DNA of 64,000 bases from Roseibium sp. TrichSKD4 (GCF_000148725.1 NZ_GL476301.1:56193-120192); one strand, 5' to 3'. Shown: positions 34,983 to 44,316, numbered from the stretch's first letter. The notes: generated by a model not told the origin, from the sequence alone. Numbers and translations are program-made.

Positions 34983-35876
34983 CTATTTGAAGCCGATTGA
35001 TTCCAGATAAAGCCGATTGGCCTTCGCATCATCCATGGGCGAAACATCAAGCGTTGGGTCGCAGTCCTGTTCGACCGTGCACCAGCCCTCAAAATTGTTG
35101 TCCAATAGGATTTGGCGGACTTGTGGGAAATCTACGTCGCCGTCTCCAAGGTTACAGAAAATCCCCTGACCACAAGCGTCATAGAAACCGGTGCGGTTTT
35201 CAATGACATCAGCTTTCACCTTCGGATCGATGTCCTTGAAATGCATGTAGGAGATGCGGCCAATGTGCTTTTTCATAAACGCGACAGGATCAAAACCTGC
35301 ATAGGAATGGTGGCCTGTGTCGAAGCAGATTTTCAGGATTTTTTCGTCGATCTCATTAAGAAGGCGTTCCAATTCAGGTTCGAAATCCATGAAACCGGCC
35401 GCGTGAGCATGCATGCCAACGGTCAGGCCATATTCCTCTGCACCGATCCGTGCGGCCTCGGCAATACGATCGCGGTAAGCGGACCATTCGGCCTGATCCA
35501 TCTGCTCGGCTTCATTGACCCGTCCTGCAGTTGGAGCGCGGCGGGGTGAAATGGAATCGATCAGAACCAAATGCTTCGCACCATGAGCCACGAGCGCCTT
35601 ACAGGTGCGCACTGTGCCATCCAGTACATTGTCCCAAGCTTGCGGGTCATGGAACGGGCGGAAAACAACGCCTCCAATCAGTTCCAGATCATGTTCTGCC
35701 AAGGCATCACGCAAAACGGCAGGATCTTCGGGCATAAAACCGACCGGGCCAAGTTCAATGCCCTTATAGCCAGCTTCGGCGCACTCCTTCAAAACGGTTT
35801 TCCAAGCAGGGTTTCTCGGATCATCCGGAAACTCAACGCCCCAGGAACAGGGCGCATTACCGATGCGGATGCTCAT
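34983..35876 (-). CDS. iolE: Inosose dehydratase/isomerase-like TIM barrel protein (IolE family)
   Basis: 297 residues of the xylose-isomerase-like TIM barrel family, starting 'IRIGNAPCSWGVEFPDDP'. Metal-site regions 'ICFDTGHHSYAGFDP', 'ISYMHFKDID' and 'WCTVEQD' are intact. In the inositol pathway IolE dehydrates scyllo-inosose to the trihydroxycyclohexane-dione used by IolD; IolI and IolH are related isomerases. It is the only such protein in the locus, so IolE is the best fit, though its N-terminus differs from the Bacillus enzyme and it may be MocC-like. It lies between two Gfo/Idh/MocA genes on one transcript. Confidence 0.78.
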   Translation of the reverse strand: MSIRIGNAPCSWGVEFPDDPRNPAWKTVLKECAEAGYKGIELGPVGFMPEDPAVLRDALAEHDLELIGGVVFRPFHDPQAWDNVLDGTVRTCKALVAHGAKHLVLIDSISPRRAPTAGRVNEAEQMDQAEWSAYRDRIAEAARIGAEEYGLTVGMHAHAAGFMDFEPELERLLNEIDEKILKICFDTGHHSYAGFDPVAFMKKHIGRISYMHFKDIDPKVKADVIENRTGFYDACGQGIFCNLGDGDVDFPQVRQILLDNNFEGWCTVEQDCDPTLDVSPMDDAKANRLYLESIGFK

Positions 35877-35919
35877 GGTTTGAGCCTTTCAGACAGTCAG
35901 TTGGTTGTTCGCAACTTGG

Positions 35920-37014
35920 TTACAGGGTTTGCCACGACTTCGATTTGGAAGATGCCATGGCTGTTTCAACGATGCGCTTGACGTCAAGGCCATCGCGGAA
36001 TGTCGGCCAAACCGGCTCGCCGGTTTCGATTGCGTTGAGGAAATCCTTGGCCTCTATGATGATTTGGTCCTGATAGCCGGTCCCGTGTCCTGGGCCCTGA
36101 CAGAACGGTAGATAATCAGGGTGGGCAGGGCCTGTCAGGATCTTGCGGAAACCACGTTCGACTTCCAGGTCGCTCATCCGGTAGAGCCAAATGGCATTTT
36201 GGTCTTCTTGATCAAACCGGATTGCACCTTTTGTGCCAGTGATCTCGTAGGCGTAACCCATTTTCCGGCCCGTCGCGATGCGGCTGAAATACATCTGCCC
36301 CATTGCGCCTGACTTGAAACGCACCATCATTTGTCCATGGTCGTCATTGGTGACTTTCCCGCCGGGGCGGTCCTCGTGGACGCATTCGACTTCGGCGATC
36401 AGCTTGTCAATCGGCCCAATCAGGGCGAGGGCAGCGTTGATCATATGAGGTGCAAGATCACCCATTGTTCCATTCGCATCGCCATCTGTCCGCCAGGTGG
36501 CTGGGGCCTCGGGATCGGCATAGAAGTCTTCCGTGTGCTCGCCGCGAAACCAGGTGACATCCCCTATTTCACCATCGGCAATCAGTTGACGAGCGTATTG
36601 GCTGGCAGGCGTCCGTATGTAGTTATAAGCCACCATATTGGCGCAGCCGCTTTTCTCGGCGGCTTCTGTCATCGCTATGGCGTCTTCCAGTGTCGCGCCC
36701 AAGGGTTTTTCGCATAGGACGGGTTTGCCAAGCGCAAAGGCTGCCTCAGCAATGTCCCGATGCAGCGCCTGAGGTGTAGCAATGACAATGGCTTCCACTA
36801 TCGGATCGTTGACCAACTCTTTCCAGTCATGCGTGGCGCGTTGAAAGCCGAAGGTAGTCCTGTAGCCTTCCGCGGACGCAGGGGAGCTGGCGCAGATCAT
36901 TTCAAGGCGAGGGCGAAGTTTGGTGCCGAAGACGGCGCCAACGGAGGCCATGGCAACAGAGTGGGCCTTGCCCATATAGCCGCCACCAAGGATTCCAATG
37001 CCAATTTCAGTCAT
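35920..37014 (-). CDS. Gfo/Idh/MocA family oxidoreductase 2
   Basis: 364 residues from the ATG at 37014 (the longer frame would cross the LacI operator). Rossmann motif 'GIGILGGGYMGKAHSVAM', 'LCEKPLGATLEDA', and 'TMGDLAPHMINAALALIG' with the catalytic Asp/His region. First gene of the minus-strand dehydrogenase-iolE-dehydrogenase operon, under the operator at 37038. Likely a second cyclitol dehydrogenase widening the substrate range. Confidence 0.88.
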   Translation of the reverse strand: MTEIGIGILGGGYMGKAHSVAMASVGAVFGTKLRPRLEMICASSPASAEGYRTTFGFQRATHDWKELVNDPIVEAIVIATPQALHRDIAEAAFALGKPVLCEKPLGATLEDAIAMTEAAEKSGCANMVAYNYIRTPASQYARQLIADGEIGDVTWFRGEHTEDFYADPEAPATWRTDGDANGTMGDLAPHMINAALALIGPIDKLIAEVECVHEDRPGGKVTNDDHGQMMVRFKSGAMGQMYFSRIATGRKMGYAYEITGTKGAIRFDQEDQNAIWLYRMSDLEVERGFRKILTGPAHPDYLPFCQGPGHGTGYQDQIIIEAKDFLNAIETGEPVWPTFRDGLDVKRIVETAMASSKSKSWQTL

Positions 37015-37037
37015 TTCCGCCCAATCCCGAATTTTGA

Positions 37038-37055
37038 TTTGCAACCGGTTGCAAA
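37038..37055. promoter_or_regulatory. LacI-family operator (iolD / dehydrogenase divergent promoter)
   Basis: TTTGCAACCGGTTGCAAA is a perfect 18-bp palindrome identical to the core at 32689-32708. It lies 24-41 bp upstream of the dehydrogenase start (37014) and 81 bp before iolD (37136), so one repressor could silence both operons. Confidence 0.88.
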
Positions 37056-37135
37056 ATTTGTATCTTGAGAACCGAGATCGCGCAAGCGGCAATCGACAAT
37101 GTCAAGCGTGACAAGCTTGAACGGGAGGCTTCAGG

Positions 37136-39004
37136 ATGAACGACACGACGGTCCGTCTAACGACCGCGCAGGCCATCATTCGCTATCTTGAAAACCAGTA
37201 TATCGAGATCGATGGCACTGAATATCGTGTATGCGGCGGTGGCTTTGGCATATTCGGCCACGGCAATGTGACCTGCCTTGGCGAGGCGCTTAACACTGTG
37301 CGCGAGGAACTGCCACTTTATCGTGGTCAGAACGAGCAGAGTATGGGCTTTGCGGCTGCTGCCTATGCCAAGCAATGGCTGCGCCAGCGCTTCATGTTTT
37401 GCACCGCAAGTGCGGGGCCGGGAACATCCAATCTTTTGACATCTGCGGCCCTTGCGCATGCCAACCGGCTGCCGATGCTGCTTTTGTGCGGGGATGCCTT
37501 CCTGACTCGCCTGCCGGACCCGGTTCTGCAGCAGTTGGAACACTACAACAATCCGACCCTCGGCGTGAATGATGCCTTCAAGGCCGTTAGCCGTTATTGG
37601 GATCGCATTACTCACCCAGCGCAAGTGATCCAGTCCCTTCCGGCGGCTCTTGCTACGATGCTTGATCCTGCTGATTGCGGTCCTGCATTCCTCGGTTTGC
37701 CGCAGGATGTTCAGGGTTGGACCTATGATTTTCCGGAAGCTTTCTTTGAGAAGAAGGTCCATCGCATCCGCCGTGTAACGCCGGATACGGACGAAGTTCT
37801 CGACGCGGTCAAGCTGCTTCGGACTGCCAAGCGTCCGATGATTATTGCAGGTGGCGGTGTGCAATACAGCCGAGCGGTGAAGGAAGTGCACGAGTTCGCC
37901 GAACAGCATGACATTCCGGTGGTGGAGACCATCGCAGGACGCGCCAACATGTTGGCTGGCCATTCGCTTAACATCGGGCCAATAGGCGTAACCGGGTCAA
38001 ACAGCGCGAATGCGATTGCCGAAGAAGCGGATGTTATCTTGGCGGTCGGGACGCGTCTTCAGGATTTCACAACGGGATCGTGGACAGCGTTTTCCAAAGA
38101 TGCCCGGTTCATTTCGCTCAATGCGGCCCGGCATGATGCTGGCAAACACATGTCTCTGCCGGTCGTGGGAGATGCAAAGCTGAGCCTTCTCGCTCTTGCC
38201 GACAAGATGTCGGAGTACAAAGCCCCGGCGGAGTGGGTGAACAAAGCCCAGGCAGAACGTAAGGCATGGGTTGCCTACGTGGCGGACAACGTTTCCCACG
38301 GCAACAATCGCCCTAACTCCTATGCGCAGGCGATTGGTGTCGTGAACGAGCTGTGTGATCCGCGCGACCGGGTTGTGGCTGCAGCAGGGGGGCTTCCAGC
38401 GGAAGTCACGGCCAACTGGCGGACGCTTGATATAGGCACAGTCGATGTCGAATTCGGCTTTTCCTGCATGGGCTATGAAATCGCTGGTGGCTGGGGCGCG
38501 CGTATCGCGCAGGCTGAACGTGAGCCGGGGTCTGACACGATCGTCTTCACCGGTGATGGCTCCTATCTGTTGATGAACTCCGACATTTATTCATCGGTTC
38601 TCTCGGCCAAAAAGCTGATCATTCTCGTTTTGGACAATGGCGGCTTTGCGGTCATCAATAAGCTGCAGAACAATACGGGCAACGAAAGCTTCAACAATCT
38701 GATTGCGGATTGCCCAACCGTTCCGGAGGCCTTTACGGTCGACTTTGAGGCTCACGCCCGGTCCATGGGGGCGATTGCCGAGACAGTTGCTAATCCCGCC
38801 GAGCTTGGAGAGGCGTTCAAGCGGGCAAAGGCAGCTGATCGCACCTATGTGATCTGCATGCAGGTCGATGCCTATGAAGGTTGGACCAAAGAAGGTCACA
38901 CATGGTGGGAAGTTGGAACTCCGCACATCACCGATGATCCGAAGGTTCGTGAGGCTCATGAGGCCTGGGAAGCAACCCGTGAAAAACAGCGTCGGGGTGT
39001 CTGA
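37136..39004 (+). CDS. iolD: 3D-(3,5/4)-trihydroxycyclohexane-1,2-dione acylhydrolase
   Basis: 622 residues, a thiamine-diphosphate enzyme of the acetolactate-synthase fold. Signatures: an N-terminal 'RGQNEQSMGFAAAAYAKQ' with the activating Glu region, and the ThDP/Mg site 'FTGDGSYLLMNSDIYSSVLS', then 'LVLDNGGFAVINKLQ'. IolD hydrolytically opens the cyclohexane-dione ring to 5-deoxy-glucuronate. Length matches known IolD. First gene of the plus-strand iolD-C-B-aldolase-dehydrogenase operon; its stop overlaps the iolC start. Confidence 0.95.
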   Translation: MNDTTVRLTTAQAIIRYLENQYIEIDGTEYRVCGGGFGIFGHGNVTCLGEALNTVREELPLYRGQNEQSMGFAAAAYAKQWLRQRFMFCTASAGPGTSNLLTSAALAHANRLPMLLLCGDAFLTRLPDPVLQQLEHYNNPTLGVNDAFKAVSRYWDRITHPAQVIQSLPAALATMLDPADCGPAFLGLPQDVQGWTYDFPEAFFEKKVHRIRRVTPDTDEVLDAVKLLRTAKRPMIIAGGGVQYSRAVKEVHEFAEQHDIPVVETIAGRANMLAGHSLNIGPIGVTGSNSANAIAEEADVILAVGTRLQDFTTGSWTAFSKDARFISLNAARHDAGKHMSLPVVGDAKLSLLALADKMSEYKAPAEWVNKAQAERKAWVAYVADNVSHGNNRPNSYAQAIGVVNELCDPRDRVVAAAGGLPAEVTANWRTLDIGTVDVEFGFSCMGYEIAGGWGARIAQAEREPGSDTIVFTGDGSYLLMNSDIYSSVLSAKKLIILVLDNGGFAVINKLQNNTGNESFNNLIADCPTVPEAFTVDFEAHARSMGAIAETVANPAELGEAFKRAKAADRTYVICMQVDAYEGWTKEGHTWWEVGTPHITDDPKVREAHEAWEATREKQRRGV

Positions 39005-39978
39005 TGCTTCTCGACGCAATTGCCAAAAACAACTTCGTGATCGTCGGACGCGCCGGGATCGATTTTTACACGGATGCCGGAGTGCGCGCCGAAGACGCTG
39101 ACACCGTCAGTGTGGGCCTTGGTGGCTCTGCGGCCAATATCGGAGCGGGAATTTGCAAGCTTGGTGGCAAGGCCGCGCTCGTAACCCGTGTCTCCGATGA
39201 CAGCGTTGGCAGCTACTGCATCGGCCAGTTGAAGCGCTATGGCGTTGATGCAAACCACGTCACGCCGGTTGGCGGCGAGTATCGCAATTCGCTCGCCTTC
39301 TATGAATCTGTGGTCGAGGGGCACCGCAATGTCATTTACCGGAACGGCGCTGCCGATTTCCAGATGGATGAAGCGGATGTGTCCCGGGTCGATTACAGCC
39401 GCTATTCGGCGATGATCACGGCAGGCACCGTCTTTGCGGCAGAACCGTCGCGGTCCGCAACCTTCAAGGCGTTCGAGCTGGCAAAGGCGGCCAACCTTCC
39501 GATCATCTTTGACGTCGACTATCGCCCTTATTCCTGGCCTTCAGCGGAAGTTGCTGCCGAAGTTCTCTCCCGTGCCGCCAGCCAGTGCGACATGATTGTC
39601 GGCAATGACGTTGAGTTCGGTTTCATGGCCGGCGACTACGACAAGGGGCTGGAAAAGGCGCGCGAACTTGCTGCAACCACCGCAGCCCTTGTCATCTACA
39701 AGATGGGCGAAGAGGGCGCGATCACGATCATGGGCGGTGAGGAAATCCGCACCGGTATTTACTCGGTCGAAGCGCTCAAGCCCAACGGGGCAGGCGACAG
39801 CTTCATGAGCGGGCTTTTGACCTCCATCGCCGACGGGTTCAGCCTAAAGGAAGCTGTGCTTCGAGGGTCTGCCTGCGCGTCTATCGTAGTTGGTTCTGTC
39901 GGCTGCGCGCCAGCCATGCCCACCCGTCCCGAACTTGAGGCCTTTCTGGCTTCCCATCCCGGTCCCACCCATTCCTGA
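39004..39978 (+). CDS. iolC: 5-dehydro-2-deoxygluconokinase
   Basis: 324 residues, PfkB-family kinase. It has the N-terminal glycine pair region 'SVGLGGSAANIGAGICKLGG' and the catalytic anion-hole motif 'PNGAGDSFMSGLL' with the base Asp. IolC phosphorylates 2-deoxy-5-keto-gluconate. Many alphaproteobacterial IolC proteins carry an extra C-terminal DUF2090 aldolase domain; this one is single-domain, and a separate class II aldolase gene follows two genes later. It overlaps iolD by one base. Confidence 0.93.
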   Translation: MLLDAIAKNNFVIVGRAGIDFYTDAGVRAEDADTVSVGLGGSAANIGAGICKLGGKAALVTRVSDDSVGSYCIGQLKRYGVDANHVTPVGGEYRNSLAFYESVVEGHRNVIYRNGAADFQMDEADVSRVDYSRYSAMITAGTVFAAEPSRSATFKAFELAKAANLPIIFDVDYRPYSWPSAEVAAEVLSRAASQCDMIVGNDVEFGFMAGDYDKGLEKARELAATTAALVIYKMGEEGAITIMGGEEIRTGIYSVEALKPNGAGDSFMSGLLTSIADGFSLKEAVLRGSACASIVVGSVGCAPAMPTRPELEAFLASHPGPTHS

Positions 39979-39989
39979 AAGGCAGCCCT

Positions 39990-40832
39990 ATGCATATCGC
40001 TCCGCACGACAACCAGAACAAGCCGATCGTGGACGCCGAGAATGCCCTCGTCCCGCTCAATTACTTCAACATCGTCAAGCTGAAGAAGGGCGAAGCATTC
40101 GAATATCAGGTGCCGGGCTATGAGACCTGCGTTGTTCCGGCGACAGGAACCGTGTCAGTCGAGGTTGAGGGCGTTACCTTCGACAAGCTCGGCAATCGCG
40201 GTGTGGACGTGTGGGATGGGGAGCCGGAAGGCGTATATGTGCCGGTTGGCGCCAAGGTGACGATTGTCTGCCAGTCGGACGAGACTGAAACGTTTATTGC
40301 CGGGGCCAAGTACGACAAGGTTCTCGATCCGTTTGATGTTCGCGTGGCGGAAATCGATCTGGTCCAGTATGGCTCGGACGACACCAAGACCCACCGCAAG
40401 ATCAAGCACATTCTCGGTCAAAAGCAGCATGGCAAGGTTGGTCGTCTTCTGGTCAGCGAGCTGTACACGGTCGGGCAGGGCGGCTGGTCGGGGTTTCCGG
40501 CGCATAAGCACGATACAGACCGCCTTCCAGATGAAACCCGGCATGACGAGACCTACAATTTCCGCTTCCGTCCGAAGCATGGCTCTGGTGTGCAGATCCT
40601 GCAGCGGGAAGAAGGCAAGCCGGGCGATGCCTACCAGCTGATGGATGGCTCCACGATCATGATCGACAAGGGGTACCACCCGTGTGCCGTGATGCCGGGC
40701 TATGAAATGTACTATTTCACCATTTTGGGCGGCCTTAGCCAGCGTTCGCTTGTTCAGTATTTTCAGCCGACCCACGCCTATCAGATCGAAACGATCCCGG
40801 GCATCAAGGACATGGTGGCGAAGTTCAAATGA
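39990..40832 (+). CDS. iolB: 5-deoxy-glucuronate isomerase
   Basis: 280 residues, double cupin. Metal-binding block 'GFPAHKHDTD' plus Glu in 'DETRHDETYNFRF', and the C-terminal 'YHPCAVMPGYEMYYFTILGG' with the fourth His. IolB isomerises 5-deoxy-glucuronate to 2-deoxy-5-keto-gluconate. It starts 11 bp after iolC and overlaps the aldolase start by 4 bp. Confidence 0.95.
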   Translation: MHIAPHDNQNKPIVDAENALVPLNYFNIVKLKKGEAFEYQVPGYETCVVPATGTVSVEVEGVTFDKLGNRGVDVWDGEPEGVYVPVGAKVTIVCQSDETETFIAGAKYDKVLDPFDVRVAEIDLVQYGSDDTKTHRKIKHILGQKQHGKVGRLLVSELYTVGQGGWSGFPAHKHDTDRLPDETRHDETYNFRFRPKHGSGVQILQREEGKPGDAYQLMDGSTIMIDKGYHPCAVMPGYEMYYFTILGGLSQRSLVQYFQPTHAYQIETIPGIKDMVAKFK

Positions 40833-41668
40833 CCCTTGCGACGCTCTCGCAGGTTTTGCAGCCCGCTTTGACGAATGGCTATGCGGTAGCCGGGCTGGTA
40901 ACACTGGGCTGGGAAGACATGCGGGCCTATGTGGCCGCAGCTGAGGCTGAAGGGGTGCCGGTCATTCTGCAGGCCGGGCCTAGCTGCCGCGAGCACACGC
41001 CGCTGCCAATACTCGGCAAGATGTTCCGCCATCTTGCCGACGGCGCAAGCGTGCCGGTCGTTGCTCACCTTGATCACGGCTACACGTTCGAGGAGTGCAA
41101 GGAAGCGCTCGACAGCGGCTTCACGTCGCTGATGTTTGACGGCTCTCGCAAACCGCTTTCGCAGAATATCGACGAAACGGCCCGGATTGCGGAAATGGCG
41201 CATTCGGCTGGCATTTCCTGCGAAGGTGAAATTGGTTTTGTCGGCTACGCGACAGGCGCAGCCTCGGAGGGAACCGATCCGGAAGAGGCCGCAAAATTTG
41301 CTGACGAGACCGGAGTGGACGCGATGGCGATTTCCGTCGGCAATGTCCACCTACAGGAAAACAAGGAGGGTGGTCTCGACGAGGTTCGCATTCGCGCGAT
41401 TGAAGCCGTGACCAAGGTGCCGCTTGTCATTCATGGCGGGTCCGGTGTTCCTGTTGCGCAGCGACAGCACCTCGCGGCGACCTCGCGGATCTGCAAGTTC
41501 AATATCGGAACGGAACTCCGAAAGGCATTCGGATCGGCTCTGCGGGACGCGGTGAACCGTGATCCTGCCCGGTTTGACAGGGTGACGATCCTCAAGGAAA
41601 CACATGATCCGCTGGTGGAGGCGACACGCCGTGTCCTTCAGGCTTTTGGCGGTTCGCAAAAGGGGTAG
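40829..41668 (+). CDS. iolJ: Class II aldolase, probable 2-deoxy-5-keto-gluconate-6-phosphate aldolase
   Basis: 279 residues of the class II (zinc) fructose-bisphosphate aldolase family. Zinc ligands visible: His in 'AHLDHGYTFEEC', Glu in 'CEGEIGFVG', His in 'SVGNVHL', and His in 'VIHGGSGVP'. In the iol operon it should cleave the IolC product to dihydroxyacetone phosphate and malonate semialdehyde, the IolJ reaction. The downstream enzyme IolA (malonate semialdehyde dehydrogenase) is not in the window. It abuts iolG directly. Confidence 0.88.
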   Translation: MTLATLSQVLQPALTNGYAVAGLVTLGWEDMRAYVAAAEAEGVPVILQAGPSCREHTPLPILGKMFRHLADGASVPVVAHLDHGYTFEECKEALDSGFTSLMFDGSRKPLSQNIDETARIAEMAHSAGISCEGEIGFVGYATGAASEGTDPEEAAKFADETGVDAMAISVGNVHLQENKEGGLDEVRIRAIEAVTKVPLVIHGGSGVPVAQRQHLAATSRICKFNIGTELRKAFGSALRDAVNRDPARFDRVTILKETHDPLVEATRRVLQAFGGSQKG

Positions 41669-42658
41669 ATGATGGTCAATATCGGTTTGCTAGGCTGCGG
41701 GCGTATCGGGCAGGTTCATGCCGGGTCTATTGCTTCCCTGCGCTCTGCGCGTCTCGTTGCCGTTGCAGATGCCTTTCCTGATCCGGCAGAAGCTTTGGCG
41801 GCTCAGCGCGGTGCTGAGGTCCGCTCCGCTGATGCCATCCTGACATCCACTGATATAGATGCGGTGATCATCGGAACTCCGACGGACACCCACTACGATC
41901 TCATCCACACGGCAGCGCAGAACGGCAAGGCGATCTTTTGCGAAAAGCCTGTCGATATGTCAGCAGATCGAATTCGCGATTGCATGAAGGCGGTCTCCGA
42001 GGCGGGCGTTGCCTTTTTAACCGCGTTCAATCGCCGGTTTGATCCCAACTTTGCCAATGTTCAAAATAGGATTGCAGGTGGCGAGATTGGTGATGTGGAA
42101 ATCGTGACGATCCTGTCACGTGATCCGTCGCCTCCACCGGTCAGCTATATCAAGAGCTCCGGCGGCATCTTTCGGGATATGATGATCCATGATTTGGATA
42201 TGGCGCGGTTCCTCCTCGGTGAAGAGCCAGTTCAGGTGTATGCGGTCGGATCTGCTCTGGTTGACCCGGAAATCGGCAAGGCTGGAGACGTTGATACGGC
42301 TGCAGTGACCTTGACCACTGCAAGTGGCAAGATCTGCCAGATTTCCAACTCGCGCCGTGCCTCCTATGGTTATGACCAGCGTCTCGAAGTTCATGGTTCT
42401 CAGGGCATGCTTCGTGCGGCCAATATGCTCGATAACACAGTTGAAATGGCTGGACCGAAGGGCTTTCAGGCAGCTCCCGCAAAGCACTTCTTTCTTGAGC
42501 GTTATGAGGCAGCCTATCTCGCCGAGATGCGCCATTTTGTGGAGTGTCTTGAGGCAGGTCGCACGCCGTCCCCGAGCATCGAGGATGGCTTGCGTGCCCA
42601 GTTGCTCGCGGATGCGGCAACCCTGTCCTATTCCAGCGGCAAGCCGGTTAGCGTCTGA
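41669..42658 (+). CDS. iolG: Inositol 2-dehydrogenase
   Basis: 329 residues, Gfo/Idh/MocA family with the tight IolG-like N-terminus 'NIGLLGCGRIGQVHAGSIAS', 'IFCEKPVDMSADRI', and 'GGIFRDMMIHDLDMARFLLG', whose Lys-Asp-His set is the dehydrogenase active site. Length and motifs match myo-inositol 2-dehydrogenase better than the two related genes at 33814 and 35920. ATG codons at 41669 and 41672 are both possible. Last gene of the operon, followed by a hairpin. Confidence 0.88.
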   Translation: MMVNIGLLGCGRIGQVHAGSIASLRSARLVAVADAFPDPAEALAAQRGAEVRSADAILTSTDIDAVIIGTPTDTHYDLIHTAAQNGKAIFCEKPVDMSADRIRDCMKAVSEAGVAFLTAFNRRFDPNFANVQNRIAGGEIGDVEIVTILSRDPSPPPVSYIKSSGGIFRDMMIHDLDMARFLLGEEPVQVYAVGSALVDPEIGKAGDVDTAAVTLTTASGKICQISNSRRASYGYDQRLEVHGSQGMLRAANMLDNTVEMAGPKGFQAAPAKHFFLERYEAAYLAEMRHFVECLEAGRTPSPSIEDGLRAQLLADAATLSYSSGKPVSV

Positions 42659-42672
42659 AAAGACAAAAAGTA

Positions 42673-42706
42673 GCACGTCTTTCCTGTTTGATCAGGAAAG
42701 ACGTGC
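42673..42706 (-). terminator. Hairpin terminator at the end of the lrp remnant / iol operon
   Basis: Perfect 14-bp arms GCACGTCTTTCCTG (42673-42686) and its complement (42693-42706) over a 6-nt loop. On the minus strand it is followed by TACTTTTTG, so it terminates the lrp transcript; being symmetrical it can also stop iolG transcripts. The lrp stop codon overlaps the loop. Confidence 0.82.
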
Positions 42707-42829
42707 CGGCTGATATTTCACCCGGCGGATCGGAATTGAAGATTCGATCGAGGCAACGCCGCGAATTTTCGTCAGGCGGCGTGTCAGAAAACTCTCATAT
42801 TCATTGAGATCGCGCACAGCGACGCGCAA

Positions 42830-42835
42830 TAGATA
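42830..42835 (+). repeat. Target-site duplication, left copy
   Basis: TAGATA, repeated at 44317-44322. The match extends to TAGATAGT if the first two bases of the element are counted, so the true duplication is 6 bp if the element ends GT...AC. Confidence 0.7.
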
Positions 42836-44316
42836 GTTCGCGCTGAAAAACCCCTTAACTGATTGAAGAGTATGGATACCCATTGGGTTTTGGATGTGTG
42901 AATATGCCGGTTAGTTGATCCGAAGCACGCATTTTCTGGCATATTCTCATGAGACCTTCAAAACGCAACAAACGGTGTGGCGATCTGTTCAAGGAACGCC
43001 TGGCCGCAATCATCGATATGAACCATTCGTTGGTGCGGCTGTCTGGTCTGATGCCTTGGGATGAATTTGATGCGGAGTTCGGCAGGCATTATCGCCCCTT
43101 GGGACGACCGGCCAAACCAACGCGTCTGATGGCCGGGCTGCACTTTCTCAAGCACATGTACGATCTTTCCGATGAAGAGACGGTTGAGCGTTGGGTTGAA
43201 AACCCCTACTGGCAGTCTTTCTGCGGTTTTGAGTTTTTCCAGCACCAATTCCCCATTGATCCCTCAACCATGACCCGCTGGCGCAAACGGATTGGTCCTG
43301 AGGGAATGGAAAAGCTTCTTTCTGCTACGGTAGGTGTTGCGATTGAGAGCGGGACGATCAAGAAGAGCAGCCTTGAGCGGGTCTTGGTTGATACGACCGT
43401 TCAACCCAAAGCCATTGCCCATCCCACCGATAGCCGTCTTTATCACAAGGCCTTGCAGCTTCTGGTGCGCCAGGCCAAGAGGGCCGGCATCATCTTGCGT
43501 CGCAGCCATACCAGAGTTGCCAAAAAGGCGGCCTTGATGGCGGGCCGTTATGCCCATGCCAAACAGTTCAAGCGGATGCGCCGGGAACTCAAAAAGCTGA
43601 AGACCTATCTGGGCCGGGTCTATCGCGACATCTCCCGCAAGATCGCAGGCAACGAAGGTCTTGAGCACCGGTTCTCCCGTCTGCTGGGACTGGTGGAGCG
43701 GCTTCTGGCCCAGACCCCCAAGGACAAAAACAAGATTTATTCCATGCATGCGCCGGAAGTGGCCTGTATTGCCAAGGGCAAGGCGCGAACACCTTACGAG
43801 TTCGGGGCCAAGGTTGGCATTGCCACGACCAATCGGGAAGGATTGGTTCTTGCGGCGAGGGCTTTTGAGGGCAATCCCTATGATGGGCACACCTTGAATG
43901 ACACCATCAGTCAGGCTGAGAAAGTCTGCGGCACCAAAGCTGAGCGTGTCTATGTGGACCGTGGCTATCGGGGGCATGATTATGAGGGCGACGCCAAGGT
44001 CATGATCTCCGGCCAGAAGCGCGGGCTGACGGCACAGATGAAGCGTGAGCTGAAACGACGATCAGCGATCGAGGCCACCATCGGCCACATGAAAACAGAT
44101 GGACGACTTGACCGGAACTTCCTCAATGGCAAAAATGGCGATGCCATCAACGCCCTGCTGGCCGCAGCCGGTCATAACCTGCGTCTGATCCTCAATGCAC
44201 TGATCATTTTGCTGCTCTGGATCACAAACCCCATCCCCAAACCGGTCAAATCGAATATTTGCGTATTGCTTCGGCCACGCGCAACATCAATGGCTTAGAC
44301 GTTGTTCAGGGCGGAC
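42836..44316 (+). mobile_element. IS5-type insertion sequence, 1481 bp
   Basis: Bounded by imperfect inverted repeats: left end GTTCGCGCTGAAAAACCCC, right end (reverse strand) GTCCGCCCTGAACAACGTC, about 14 of the first 19 positions matching. It is flanked by TAGATA direct repeats and contains one transposase gene (42949-44298). Its position exactly inside an otherwise intact lrp reading frame shows a recent insertion. Confidence 0.9.
42949..44298 (+). CDS. IS5 family transposase
   Basis: 449 residues. N-terminal helical domain ('KPTRLMAGLHFLKHMYDLSD', 'WVENPYWQSFCGFEFFQHQF') and a DDE catalytic core: first Asp in 'RVLVDTTVQPKAIAHPTDSR', second in 'YVDRGYRGHDY', Glu in 'RRSAIEATIGHMKTDGRLDR' (YREK-like region). 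The frame is complete with no stops, so it is probably active. Product inserts and excises the flanking element by cut-and-paste. Confidence 0.93.
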   Translation: MRPSKRNKRCGDLFKERLAAIIDMNHSLVRLSGLMPWDEFDAEFGRHYRPLGRPAKPTRLMAGLHFLKHMYDLSDEETVERWVENPYWQSFCGFEFFQHQFPIDPSTMTRWRKRIGPEGMEKLLSATVGVAIESGTIKKSSLERVLVDTTVQPKAIAHPTDSRLYHKALQLLVRQAKRAGIILRRSHTRVAKKAALMAGRYAHAKQFKRMRRELKKLKTYLGRVYRDISRKIAGNEGLEHRFSRLLGLVERLLAQTPKDKNKIYSMHAPEVACIAKGKARTPYEFGAKVGIATTNREGLVLAARAFEGNPYDGHTLNDTISQAEKVCGTKAERVYVDRGYRGHDYEGDAKVMISGQKRGLTAQMKRELKRRSAIEATIGHMKTDGRLDRNFLNGKNGDAINALLAAAGHNLRLILNALIILLLWITNPIPKPVKSNICVLLRPRATSMA

